A DNA stretch of 64,000 bases from positions 19,458 to 83,457 of the forward strand of contig JAQWUD010000007.1 of the NCBI GenBank assembly GCA_029242325.1, read 5' to 3'. Positions 26,198 to 34,867 of the stretch are shown piece by piece; position 1 is the first letter of the stretch, and each line of letters begins with the position of its first letter. The translations under genes and the position numbers were made by a program. This DNA is from Luminiphilus sp. (GTDB lineage: Bacteria > Pseudomonadota > Gammaproteobacteria > Pseudomonadales > Halieaceae). Below the pieces are notes generated by a model. It ran no database searches. It saw nothing but the letters and a program-made list of their open reading frames with translations, and was not told the origin of the DNA.

Positions 26198-26404
26198 ATG
26201 CGTAAATTACAGTGGGCGGTAGTCTGGAGTGGGGTTCTATTACCCTGGCTGGCAGCGCTCTACCTGCACTATTGGCTCGATCAGAGTGACTCATGGTCAC
26301 CCGAGCAACCGTATCGCGGGCTGATATCAGTGTTAATACTGGCACTGGGTATGGTGATCAGCTTTGTCCTGCATGGCCGCCTGAAAGCAGGGCTGGGTAA
26401 ATGA
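26198..26404 (+). CDS. Small two-helix membrane protein, unknown
   Basis: 68 residues with two hydrophobic segments, 'WAVVWSGVLLPWLAALYLHY' and 'GLISVLILALGMVISFVLH', joined by an acidic Trp-containing loop, and a basic C-terminus ('GRLKAGLGK'). The composition is that of a real inner-membrane protein. It stands between the divergent ferric-reductase-like gene and the Tat-signal flavoprotein. No family was recognised. Confidence 0.55.
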   Translation: MRKLQWAVVWSGVLLPWLAALYLHYWLDQSDSWSPEQPYRGLISVLILALGMVISFVLHGRLKAGLGK

Positions 26405-26500
26405 CGACCGCTGTCTTTCGCGAATTGCCCCATAAGCCGTCTGCTCCAATAGTCAGTACCCCGACCTGTACTTTCCAGACTATTGAAGAACGCGAGAAAA

Positions 26501-28396
26501 ATGAAAAAACCATCTGATAACCGGCTGGGCATGCAACACGCCATTACGCGACGGGATTTCGTGCAGGGCGCAGCCGTTGCCGCAGGTGCGGCGGTGCAAG
26601 CAGGCACGCTGAGCTTGTCTAACGTAGCGACTGCGAGCGCTTCAGTCAGCGAGGGTGCTCAGGGCGCGATGCTCTCCGACTACCCACCGATCAAAACCGG
26701 CATGCGTGGCTCACATCCGGGCGCCTACGAAATTGCTCATGCGCTCGCGCGTGAAGGAGCCAAATTCCCCACCCCCGAACCAACAGAAGAGCACTACGAC
26801 TTGATTGTGGTCGGTGCTGGAATTTCAGGGCTCGCAGCAGCTCACTATTACCAACAAAAATTCGGACCTAATGCAAAAATATTATTGCTAGAGAACCACG
26901 ACGACTTTGGCGGCCACGCCAAGCGCAACGAATTTCACCAAAGCGGCGACATGGTGCTTTCTCTCGGTGGCACCCACAATCTAGAGTGGTGGCAATTTAG
27001 CGAGACTGTGAGCGCTTTTATGGCAGCACACGGCGTTGATCACAAAGCCATGCAACAGCAGATGGACTTCGCCTACGGACGGGACGCGCCCAACAGCCCG
27101 GCGATGTGGTTTGATGAGGAAACCTACGGCGTGAGCCGACTTATAACCAACTTCAATCTGTCAGCAAAACTCACCGCTGAAGACATCGACAAGGTCCCGA
27201 TTTCAGATGACGGCCGAGAGTCACTTAAACGATTCTACGACAGCGCACCTCGCCTCGAAGACTGGACAGAGGCTGAAGCTGAAGACATGTTGTCGAGCAT
27301 CAGCTATCCCCAATTTCTCCGACAGTATGGTGGTTTAATTGATGACGCGGTGCAGCTTTTCGACAAGGAGGAGCATGGATCGTGGGGTTTGGAAATGCGT
27401 GCCATTTCAGCAGCTGAGGCTATCTGGGAGGGGTACCCGGGCGCCCACCTTTTCGGCGAGGGCTGGAGTAAGGATAGTTTCGAATATCCAGTAGCGATGT
27501 GGCCGGACGGTAACGCCAGTCTGACGCGCCTGATGGTGGCCAAGCTCATGCCACACTCGGCCCCGGACGTAACGGCAGATAACGTCGCCATCGCGCGCTT
27601 CGATTACTCAGCGCTGGATCAGGAATGGGCCGACGTGAGGTTGCGCCTGAATTCAACGGTCGTTGGTGTCGAAAATACCAATGAGGGCGTCTCAGTAACC
27701 TACGCGTCACCCGCAGGAGCACTCAAACAAGTCTCAGCTCGACATAGCGCACTGGCCTGCTACCACAGCATCATCCCTCACCTGTGCCCCGCTATGGCTG
27801 ACACACAGAAAGCTGCGCTGAAGTATCAGGTCAAATTTCCAATGATTTTGACCAATGTACTGCTTCGCAATAGCGAAGCGCTGGACAAACTTGGCGTTGA
27901 CGCCATCGCCTGTCCCGGCAGGCTGCACGCGAGATTATTCCTTTTCAAAGGACTCCATACCGGCGGCTACGAACGCCCTGATAATGTCGAAGAAGCTGTA
28001 TCACTCGTTTTTTGGGGATCAATTTCGCCCCCCGAGGACGCCATTGATCTTCGCAGTCAGCTTAGAGGATCACGTCAGAAGTTACTCGAGCTCAGCTTTG
28101 AGGACTTTGAACGCGAGGTGCGGACGGTACTTGACGGCTTATTGGGCCCAGCGGGCTTCGACGTGTCAGAGGATATTCTGGCGATCACCGTGAATCGATG
28201 GCCACACGGCTATTCCTATGAATACATGCAGCTATGGGACCCAGAGTGGGGGCCCGGTGAGGCGCCACATGAAATTGCCCGTCAACGGTTCGGTTCTATT
28301 GTGATCGCCAACGCTGACGCAGGCGCCTCAGCCTACACCCACGTCGCCATTGATCAGGCACATCGAGCTGTTGCTGATTTATTGGATGAAACTTGA
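26501..28396 (+). CDS. Tat-exported FAD oxidoreductase, spermidine-dehydrogenase-like
   Basis: About 631 residues from ATG 26501 (a TTG at 26483 is in frame). The N-terminus carries a twin-arginine signal 'ITRRDFVQGAAVAAGAAVQAG'. The FAD-binding Rossmann fold follows at about residue 105 of the protein ('LIVVGAGISGLAAAHYYQQ', 'LLLENHDDFGGHAKRNEF'), and a C-terminal flavin segment holds 'RQRFGSIVIANADAGASAY'. The length and order match the SpdH (spermidine dehydrogenase) family of Pseudomonas, which cleaves spermidine in the periplasm. Folded export through Tat fits cofactor loading in the cytosol. The location at the edge of an amine-oxidation island supports a polyamine or related amine as substrate. 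Confidence 0.83.
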   Translation: MKKPSDNRLGMQHAITRRDFVQGAAVAAGAAVQAGTLSLSNVATASASVSEGAQGAMLSDYPPIKTGMRGSHPGAYEIAHALAREGAKFPTPEPTEEHYDLIVVGAGISGLAAAHYYQQKFGPNAKILLLENHDDFGGHAKRNEFHQSGDMVLSLGGTHNLEWWQFSETVSAFMAAHGVDHKAMQQQMDFAYGRDAPNSPAMWFDEETYGVSRLITNFNLSAKLTAEDIDKVPISDDGRESLKRFYDSAPRLEDWTEAEAEDMLSSISYPQFLRQYGGLIDDAVQLFDKEEHGSWGLEMRAISAAEAIWEGYPGAHLFGEGWSKDSFEYPVAMWPDGNASLTRLMVAKLMPHSAPDVTADNVAIARFDYSALDQEWADVRLRLNSTVVGVENTNEGVSVTYASPAGALKQVSARHSALACYHSIIPHLCPAMADTQKAALKYQVKFPMILTNVLLRNSEALDKLGVDAIACPGRLHARLFLFKGLHTGGYERPDNVEEAVSLVFWGSISPPEDAIDLRSQLRGSRQKLLELSFEDFEREVRTVLDGLLGPAGFDVSEDILAITVNRWPHGYSYEYMQLWDPEWGPGEAPHEIARQRFGSIVIANADAGASAYTHVAIDQAHRAVADLLDET

Positions 28397-28516
28397 GTTT
28401 CGCCAGCATTCCGGCGATCCAAAGACTGACGCTGTGGCCTATGGACAAAGTGGGCATGCCGGATACGTTCTGGAGATCGCCCTCCCGAACGAGGCGGCGT
28501 GTTCAAACAGCGCTCG

Positions 28517-30289
28517 TCACTCGGGCAAAGATCCCTGCATGACCTGTCCCTGCATGACCACTAAGGAGGGCTGTAAGGCCCAGATGCTCTGAGGATCCAT
28601 CTCAAAAAGATCTTGATCCAACACCACGAAATCGGCTTCCTTACCCACCTCGATTGCGCCCTGCGCGCCTTCCAAACGCAGCTGGTAAGCACCGTTGCGC
28701 GTGTAGCCGGCCAGAAGTTGCTCAAGTTCGAGCCGCTCTGTAACAGGCGCACGAATGCCGTCATTCTCAGATTGCCACCACTCTCTTGGATACTGCCGGG
28801 TATGTCCGGTCTGGATACCCAGATAAGGACTGACGTAGGTAGGCAACATATCGCCCCCCCACCATTCATCGCTAGAAAACGTCACGCGAGCACCAGTCTC
28901 GAACACCGTCCGGGCTTGATACATCGCGTCATACCGCGCAGGGCCCAATAGGTCGCGAACCACTGGATTTGACTCTACCCCAAACCACCATGGTGAAAAG
29001 TTCGCGATCACGCCCAGCGCCTCAATACGCTTCATATCTGAAGGATCAATCAGTGCTAAATGGGCTATGGTGACACGGGGATAGAAGGCTTCCGCTACTT
29101 CGGCATGAGCCGCCTCTAAGGCATCGAGTACAGTGCGAGTCGCGCGATCACCAATGCTATGCACCATGAGATCAAGTTTTTCCTCATGGAGCTCCAGCAA
29201 GAGCGCCGTCAGCTCCTCTGTCGTTAGCAGTGGCTCAGTCGCAATGCCACTCCCTAAATACGGCTCAGTATAGGAGGCTGACTGATTGGCGCTGATGCCG
29301 TCCATGAACACCTTTACCGCATTGAAGCGGAGCAATGACCCACCATACTCGCGGCGATAGCGTTTCACCTCTGCGACAGCTCTTTTGGCGCGCTCCGGAG
29401 TGAAAATCTGGTAGGTCCCGTAATACCTCAGCGGCAGGCGCCCCTGCTTTTCAAGCGACGCGATGACACTGTAAACGTGATCCCCGTAACCTTTATTGCC
29501 GGCATCAAAAATCGCGGTCAAACCATGGCCACTCATAACGCTCAGTATGTCGGCCACTGCGTCTTTATGGCGTTGAATCTGACTCGAATCGACCAGAGCA
29601 AACTGCTCAGAAAAATGCTGAACACCTGCCCCCTCCTTGACCCAACCGGTCGGGTTACCCTGTCCGTCTCTGGCGTACATCGCCAGACCAGGCTTCGGAT
29701 CGGGAGTGGCGCCATCAACCCCCAGTTCAGACAATGCTTTTGAATTTAGCCAGAAATCGTGGGCTGTCTCGCTTTCAAACCACACTAGGCGATCAGGGAG
29801 AATGGCATCCAGTGTTTCTTTTCTGGGGCCCTCACTACCGTTGACAAACATCGCTGTTGGCCAGCAACAAAGACGTAGCCATTTCTGTTCCGGATGCTTT
29901 TCAGCATATTGTTTCACCGACGCCAAAAGGGCTTCTTTAGTATTGCCCGAGACCTCTCCGAAATTTTCGACGTTAACGTAACCGGGGTGAGCATGGCCAT
30001 CGATGAGACCCGGCACCAGCAATCGTCCTTGAAGATCTATACTCAAAGGGGCCTGAATAGGCTCAGCTCCCTTGTTGTCACCTACGTATACAAACTTACC
30101 GTCCGATATCGCGAGCGCTTCCGCCCACAGTTGCTGTGTGTTTGATGTAAATATCTTGGCGTTCCTGATAACAAGATCTGCGCTAGGAAAAGTGATCGCC
30201 TTATCGCTTTGGGACTCACTGGCTCCATATGCATACCCCGACATAAACGTCAGAAGCGATACCGCAAAGATTTTTTTTAAAAGGACCAT
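28517..30289 (-). CDS. Secreted amidohydrolase family 3 protein (YtcJ-like)
   Basis: About 590 residues from ATG 30289, which opens a clear signal peptide ('MVLLKKIFAVSLLTFMSGYA'). The open frame extends 48 codons further upstream, but that part looks non-coding. Metal-site motifs of the amidohydrolase_3 group are present: 'VPGLIDGHAHPGYVN', 'VHSIGDRATRTVLDAL', 'RVTIAHLALIDPSDMKRI' and 'VTFSSDEWWGGD'. The C-terminus 'EVGKEADFVVLDQDLFEMD' completes the composite beta sandwich. These enzymes hydrolyse amide or imide bonds, and the substrate is rarely predictable. It converges with the SpdH-like gene. Confidence 0.88.
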   Translation of the reverse strand: MVLLKKIFAVSLLTFMSGYAYGASESQSDKAITFPSADLVIRNAKIFTSNTQQLWAEALAISDGKFVYVGDNKGAEPIQAPLSIDLQGRLLVPGLIDGHAHPGYVNVENFGEVSGNTKEALLASVKQYAEKHPEQKWLRLCCWPTAMFVNGSEGPRKETLDAILPDRLVWFESETAHDFWLNSKALSELGVDGATPDPKPGLAMYARDGQGNPTGWVKEGAGVQHFSEQFALVDSSQIQRHKDAVADILSVMSGHGLTAIFDAGNKGYGDHVYSVIASLEKQGRLPLRYYGTYQIFTPERAKRAVAEVKRYRREYGGSLLRFNAVKVFMDGISANQSASYTEPYLGSGIATEPLLTTEELTALLLELHEEKLDLMVHSIGDRATRTVLDALEAAHAEVAEAFYPRVTIAHLALIDPSDMKRIEALGVIANFSPWWFGVESNPVVRDLLGPARYDAMYQARTVFETGARVTFSSDEWWGGDMLPTYVSPYLGIQTGHTRQYPREWWQSENDGIRAPVTERLELEQLLAGYTRNGAYQLRLEGAQGAIEVGKEADFVVLDQDLFEMDPQSIWALQPSLVVMQGQVMQGSLPE

Positions 30290-30501
30290 GGTGCTCTGCC
30301 TGTTCGATTGTCGCCGCCAGAAACGGCTTACCGTGCGTTTTTTCTTGTTTTGTAGGCACATGCTGGATGGGCACTCGGCGACGTTGCTTTCACATTGCAC
30401 TAATTCCCGCCATATCACACTGCGCTTAGGCATCCTCGTTCATTTTATTATAAGGTTAAAGGTAATATGTTGAGCAAAAACCTCCACCAGCAGGATTGAG
30501 A

Positions 30502-30951
30502 ATGACCATGATGCAACACAGTTGCCAGTGCCCCTGCGGTGCCAATCAATTTTCAGCTCACGGAAAACCCATCGTCCGATTCTTCTGCCACTGCACGATC
30601 TGCCAAGAGAAATATGATGCATCCTTTGCGGATGTGACCTTATTCAAACTGCCAGCGATGACATTACCTGAGCAGGCGATCACCTTTGGGAAGTACAAAC
30701 GTTTTGCAGCCATTGACCGGGGTATTTGTGACGCCTGCCAAAAACCCGTGATAGCGAAGATGGGTGCCGGGGAGAAAGGCTATGCGTTTATCTCAACACA
30801 GAATTTTGTCAGCCCCGAGGCGCTGCCTACGAGCACGATGCATGTGTTTTACGGGACACGAACTGAAGATGTCGATGACTCGCTGCCAAAATACCATTCG
30901 TGGCTGAGCAGCCAGTGGGCGTTTCTCAAACTACTGAGGTCGGCGGCCTAG
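30502..30951 (+). CDS. GFA/CENP-V family zinc protein
   Basis: 149 residues with the Zn-binding Cys pattern of the glutathione-dependent formaldehyde-activating (GFA) fold: 'CQCPCGANQF', 'CHCTICQEKYDASF', and 'CDACQKPV'. Several in-frame starts cluster at 30496-30511; 30502 (ATG) is chosen. GFA proteins were linked to S-hydroxymethylglutathione formation, but for most members the function is unproven. A formaldehyde role would suit the demethylation enzymes in this region, yet no adjacent formaldehyde dehydrogenase is present. It converges with the universal-stress gene. Confidence 0.82.
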   Translation: MTMMQHSCQCPCGANQFSAHGKPIVRFFCHCTICQEKYDASFADVTLFKLPAMTLPEQAITFGKYKRFAAIDRGICDACQKPVIAKMGAGEKGYAFISTQNFVSPEALPTSTMHVFYGTRTEDVDDSLPKYHSWLSSQWAFLKLLRSAA

Positions 30952-30961
30952 CACTTACGTA

Positions 30962-31828
30962 CTAAAGGTGCACCGTCACGGTGGGCACGCGGGAAGCCCG
31001 CAATAAATCATTGGTCTTGCTGCCCAGTAACAAACTCTTCAACGGGCTGCGACTGTAGGCCCCCATCACCAGTAGATCGATTTCTCTCTCAGCAATCGCC
31101 TGTGTAATTTTCTGCTCGGGATCACCCGGTAAATACGCCGTTTCAGTAGCAAACCCTTTTTCTGCCAGCGTGCTTTTGGCCCACTCCAGGTGTCTGGTTG
31201 CCTCGTTATTTTGCTTACCTGACATTACGACGTGCACCGGCAAATCGGCGAGCGCAGGATTACCGGCGATCAGGCTGATACAACTGCGCGTCATGCGCTT
31301 ACCGTCATAGGCAACCAAAAGGCTTTTTGGCTCAGTAAACGCGTTAGCTACAGTAAGAATCGGCCGCCGAATTTTGCGGCTGATGCTCTCCACGTGCCGG
31401 CCCAGATCGCGCTCGGTGTGCGCGGCCGACTTACCGCGACGACCCAAGACATATAGCGCCACATCTTGTTGCTGCTCTTCGAGGGTTTCCAGGAGCTGCC
31501 CGTAGCGCTGACGAACATCGACCGCGATACGCTCACGCTGCTCACACCGCTTTTTCAGTTCATTGAGAAATATCCGGCCTTGCTCGCGCGTTTCACGGGT
31601 GCGCTCACCCTCTTCCTCAGCAAGCTGGTTTAACAAGTTCTCCTGCGCATCAAACCCTATTGCTCCGCTATGATCGTCGCTGGTAGCGGTCTCCTGATGA
31701 CGATCAATAATGTGCAGTAACTCCATCGGCAAAGAAAACTTCTCTGCTGCCCAGGCACTGTAATCAGCAACGGACTCTGCGTAGGGCGACTGATCAACGC
31801 AGGCAAGCACCTTTTTGGGCAGTTTCAT
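30962..31828 (-). CDS. Universal stress protein, tandem Usp domains
   Basis: 288 residues with two Usp folds. Domain 1 starts 'KVLACVDQSPYAESVADYSA' and ends near 'LGRRGKSAAHTERDLGRHVE'; domain 2 starts at 'SLLVAYDGKRMTRSCISLI' and ends with the ATP-type loop 'MGAYSRSPLKSLLLGSKTNDLL'. It begins 9 bases after the stop of the SulP transporter gene on the same strand, and a SulP-Usp pairing is common. It may modulate the transporter or respond to energy state. Confidence 0.9.
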   Translation of the reverse strand: MKLPKKVLACVDQSPYAESVADYSAWAAEKFSLPMELLHIIDRHQETATSDDHSGAIGFDAQENLLNQLAEEEGERTRETREQGRIFLNELKKRCEQRERIAVDVRQRYGQLLETLEEQQQDVALYVLGRRGKSAAHTERDLGRHVESISRKIRRPILTVANAFTEPKSLLVAYDGKRMTRSCISLIAGNPALADLPVHVVMSGKQNNEATRHLEWAKSTLAEKGFATETAYLPGDPEQKITQAIAEREIDLLVMGAYSRSPLKSLLLGSKTNDLLRASRVPTVTVHL

Positions 31829-31837
31829 ATTGGCGAC

Positions 31838-33313
31838 CTATTGAGGCAGGAGCAAATCTTCAGCTCCCTCCTTGTCGTGCAAACCGAAGCGATCCACCAT
31901 TGTGGCGCTAGCCTCGTTAAGCCCGATTACTTCCACGTCTGCGCCCTCACGTCGAAACTTCAGCACCACTTTGTCCAATGCACTGACTGCAGTGATATCC
32001 CAAAAATGCGCGCGACTCACATCGATACGGACAGTATCGATAGCCTCCTTAAAATCAAATGACTGCGAGAATCGGTCAGCGCTGGCGAAAAAGACCTGCC
32101 CCAAAACCGTGTACGCCCGAACGCGACCCTCATCCTCTGACTGGGATCGAATCACCAGAATACGACCGACCTTGTGCGCAAAAAAGAATCCCGAGAGGAG
32201 CACACCAGACAATACACCCTGCGCAAGATCATGGGTGGATACCGTTACCGCCACCGTCACCATCATTACAAAGCTAGAGCTCGGTGGATGCGTCCGCAGG
32301 TTTCGGATTGAATCCCAATTAAAAGTGCCTATCGATACCATGATCATAACGGCGACCAGTGCTGCCATCGGTATCTGGCGCACCCAGTCGCTGAGGAACA
32401 ACAGCAACAGCAGTAAAAATATGCCGGCGCTGAGCGTAGACAGCCGACCGCGACCGCCAGACTTCACGTTGATGACCGATTGGCCAATCATCGCACAACC
32501 CGCCATTCCACCGAGAAAGCCGCTGGCAATATTGGCGACACCCTGCCCCACGCACTCGCGGCTCTTATTGCTGTGGGTATCCGTTAAATCGTCCACAATG
32601 GTGGCCGTCATCAGCGACTCGAGGAGCGCCACGACCATCAGGGTGACCGCGTAGGGAAAGATGATCTCGAGGGTCTCCAAATTGAGCGGGATATCGGGAA
32701 TCAGGAACACCGGCAAGGTAGACGGCAGATCGCCCATATCCCCCACTGTGCGCACGTCGATACCAAAATACATCGATACAGCCGTCAGCAGAACTATGGC
32801 GACCAGTGGTGAGGGCACCGCACGCGTAATGAGGGGTAGGCCATAGATAATCCCGAGCCCCGCGGCCGCCATGCCATACACCGCATAGGGAACATCGGTC
32901 AGCTCGGGTAACTGCGCCATAAAAATCAGGATCGCCAGCGCGTTCACAAAACCCGTCACCACCGAGCGCGAGACAAAGCGCATCAGCTCTCCGAGACGCA
33001 CCCATCCCGCGATGATTTGCAGGGCACCGGTAAGAATCGTGGCGGCAAAGAGGTATTCGAGGCCATGCTCTTTAACCAGCGTCACCATCAGCAGTGCCAT
33101 GGCGCCCGTAGCGGCAGAAATCATGCCAGGCCGACCGCCCGCAAACGCAATGACCACCGCTATGCAAAATGAGGCATAAAGGCCTACTCGCGGGTCTACC
33201 CCGGCGATGATGGAGAAAGCGATAGCCTCAGGTATCAGCGCCAACGCGACGACCAACCCCGCTAATAAATCGCTGCGGACATTGGAGAACCACTCCTGAC
33301 GAAGTTTGTTCAT
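31838..33313 (-). CDS. SulP-family anion transporter with STAS domain
   Basis: A 491-residue protein: about 10-12 membrane helices (for example '[21 protein letters not shown]', the SulP entry motif) and a C-terminal STAS domain from about residue 395 ('[15 protein letters not shown]', '[17 protein letters not shown]'). SulP proteins carry sulfate, bicarbonate or dicarboxylates, often with Na+ or H+. The following Usp gene (9 bases) forms an operon with it. Sulfate uptake would fit the sulfur-related enzymes in this window, but bicarbonate transport is equally common for this subtype. Confidence 0.9.
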   Translation of the reverse strand: MNKLRQEWFSNVRSDLLAGLVVALALIPEAIAFSIIAGVDPRVGLYASFCIAVVIAFAGGRPGMISAATGAMALLMVTLVKEHGLEYLFAATILTGALQIIAGWVRLGELMRFVSRSVVTGFVNALAILIFMAQLPELTDVPYAVYGMAAAGLGIIYGLPLITRAVPSPLVAIVLLTAVSMYFGIDVRTVGDMGDLPSTLPVFLIPDIPLNLETLEIIFPYAVTLMVVALLESLMTATIVDDLTDTHSNKSRECVGQGVANIASGFLGGMAGCAMIGQSVINVKSGGRGRLSTLSAGIFLLLLLLFLSDWVRQIPMAALVAVMIMVSIGTFNWDSIRNLRTHPPSSSFVMMVTVAVTVSTHDLAQGVLSGVLLSGFFFAHKVGRILVIRSQSEDEGRVRAYTVLGQVFFASADRFSQSFDFKEAIDTVRIDVSRAHFWDITAVSALDKVVLKFRREGADVEVIGLNEASATMVDRFGLHDKEGAEDLLLPQ

Positions 33314-33580
33314 AATAGAAACCAGTTGAGGATGTGCTGGATTGCCATGGCGATACGGCCGAATAAGCCTTCCGGATTGTTCTCAGACACTTCTCAACGC
33401 CCATACCCACGTCCCAAAGCCGCTGTTTCACTCAAACCCAAGCTGGGGGCCACAGTTGATCTGGCCGAAACAAGACCGCCTCGTAATCCAGTTAGCCCCG
33501 TGAACCATACAAAGAGGCATCTAGCCTTGGCGAACTCACTTTCATAACGGGCCAACACCCACGATATTATAAGGGACACT

Positions 33581-34741
33581 ATGGCAGTCACCCCACGCAA
33601 AGAATTTGGTTTTGGCACCCAGATTCGCAAATCCCCGTTCTTTGACGCCACGGTTCGCTGGGGTGCGACCGATTTCTCGGTATACAACCACATGTATATC
33701 CCCCGATCTTTTGGCGACCCGGAGGAGAATTTCTGGAATCTAGTAAACGACGCCATCTTGTGTGACGTCGCCGTGGAACGCCAAGTCGAGATTATCGGCA
33801 AAGACGCTGCCGAGTTCGTCCAGCTTCTTACGCCACGGAACCTCTCGCAATGCGCGGTAGGCCAATGCAAATACGTGCTGATCACCAATGCGGCTGGCGG
33901 TATTTTGAATGATCCCGTATTGCTTCGAGTGGAGGAAGATCGCTTTTGGCTGTCGCTGGCAGATAGCGACGTCTTGCTCTGGGCACAAGGCGTAGCCACT
34001 CACGCGGGTCTGGACGTCGAGATTCGGGAACCCGACGTTTCCCCGTTACAACTTCAGGGTCCTAAAAGTGGCGACATTATGGCCGCTCTTTTTGGAGAAT
34101 CGATTCGTGAACTGAAGTACTACTGGCTCGATCGGCTTGAGCTGGATGGTATTCCATTGTTGATTTCCCGAACCGGCTGGTCAAGCGAGTTAGGCTATGA
34201 GCTGTATTTACTCGATGGTAGTCAGGGCAATGCGCTATGGGAAAAGTTGATGGCCATTGGCGAACCTCTCGGTTTAAAACCAGGGCACACCTCGACAATT
34301 CGTCGCATAGAAGGCGGCATGCTCTCCTACCATGCTGACTTGGATGCCGGTGTTAATCCCTTCGAACTGGGCCTCGACCGGCTCGTAGACCTCGACATGG
34401 CTGCCAACTTCATTGGCAAAACTGCCCTTCAGCGTATTCAGCAGCAGGGTGTGCACCGGCGACAAGTGGGCGTCGAAATCGATGGTAATGCACTGCCTGG
34501 AGCCAACACGCAATTCTGGCCCGTGAAACGAGGAGGTCATCTCGCGGGCAAGGTGACTTCGGCCGTTTATTCACCCAGACTCAAAAAGAACATCGCGCTG
34601 GCAATGGTCATGCAGGAACACAGCGCCTTGGACACCGAGTACGAGATTGAAGTGGCAGGCGAGGTGCGCCGAGCCCAAGTTGTGGCCAAACCTTTTTACG
34701 ACCCGAATAAACGCATTACGGCGGGTGCGACACTGAGCTGA
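33581..34741 (+). CDS. dmdA: Dimethylsulfoniopropionate demethylase-like protein (DmdA type, GcvT fold)
   Basis: A 386-residue GcvT-fold protein whose N-terminal half closely recalls DmdA: 'DFSVYNHMYIPRSF', 'CDVAVERQVEIIGKDA', 'GGILNDPVLLRV' (Asn110-Asp111 where true GcvT has Asp-Asp), 'FWLSLADSDVLLWAQG', 'EPDVSPLQLQGPKSGD' and 'SRTGWSSELGYELY'. DmdA moves a methyl group from DMSP to tetrahydrofolate, leaving methylmercaptopropionate. The start has AAGGG at a good distance. A DmdB-type acyl-CoA ligase gene converges on it from 36493. Recognition is from memory of the family; the closely related non-DMSP GcvT clades are the main alternative. Confidence 0.7.
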   Translation: MAVTPRKEFGFGTQIRKSPFFDATVRWGATDFSVYNHMYIPRSFGDPEENFWNLVNDAILCDVAVERQVEIIGKDAAEFVQLLTPRNLSQCAVGQCKYVLITNAAGGILNDPVLLRVEEDRFWLSLADSDVLLWAQGVATHAGLDVEIREPDVSPLQLQGPKSGDIMAALFGESIRELKYYWLDRLELDGIPLLISRTGWSSELGYELYLLDGSQGNALWEKLMAIGEPLGLKPGHTSTIRRIEGGMLSYHADLDAGVNPFELGLDRLVDLDMAANFIGKTALQRIQQQGVHRRQVGVEIDGNALPGANTQFWPVKRGGHLAGKVTSAVYSPRLKKNIALAMVMQEHSALDTEYEIEVAGEVRRAQVVAKPFYDPNKRITAGATLS

Positions 34742-34867
34742 GGCGATGGTCGCGGCACTGCCGATCACGCAGGACTCGCTTGGGCCCGCGAATGTTAATA
34801 GCTGCATCCAGACCCAAGGTTCATGCAGCACATCCGCGCACCTATGTCTGAGTCGTGAGGTGAACGG

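Noticed and set aside
31872..32654. Plus-strand ORF (260 codons) opposite the SulP gene
   Set aside because: It is antisense to a well-supported transporter and has low-complexity Thr/Ser-rich sequence.
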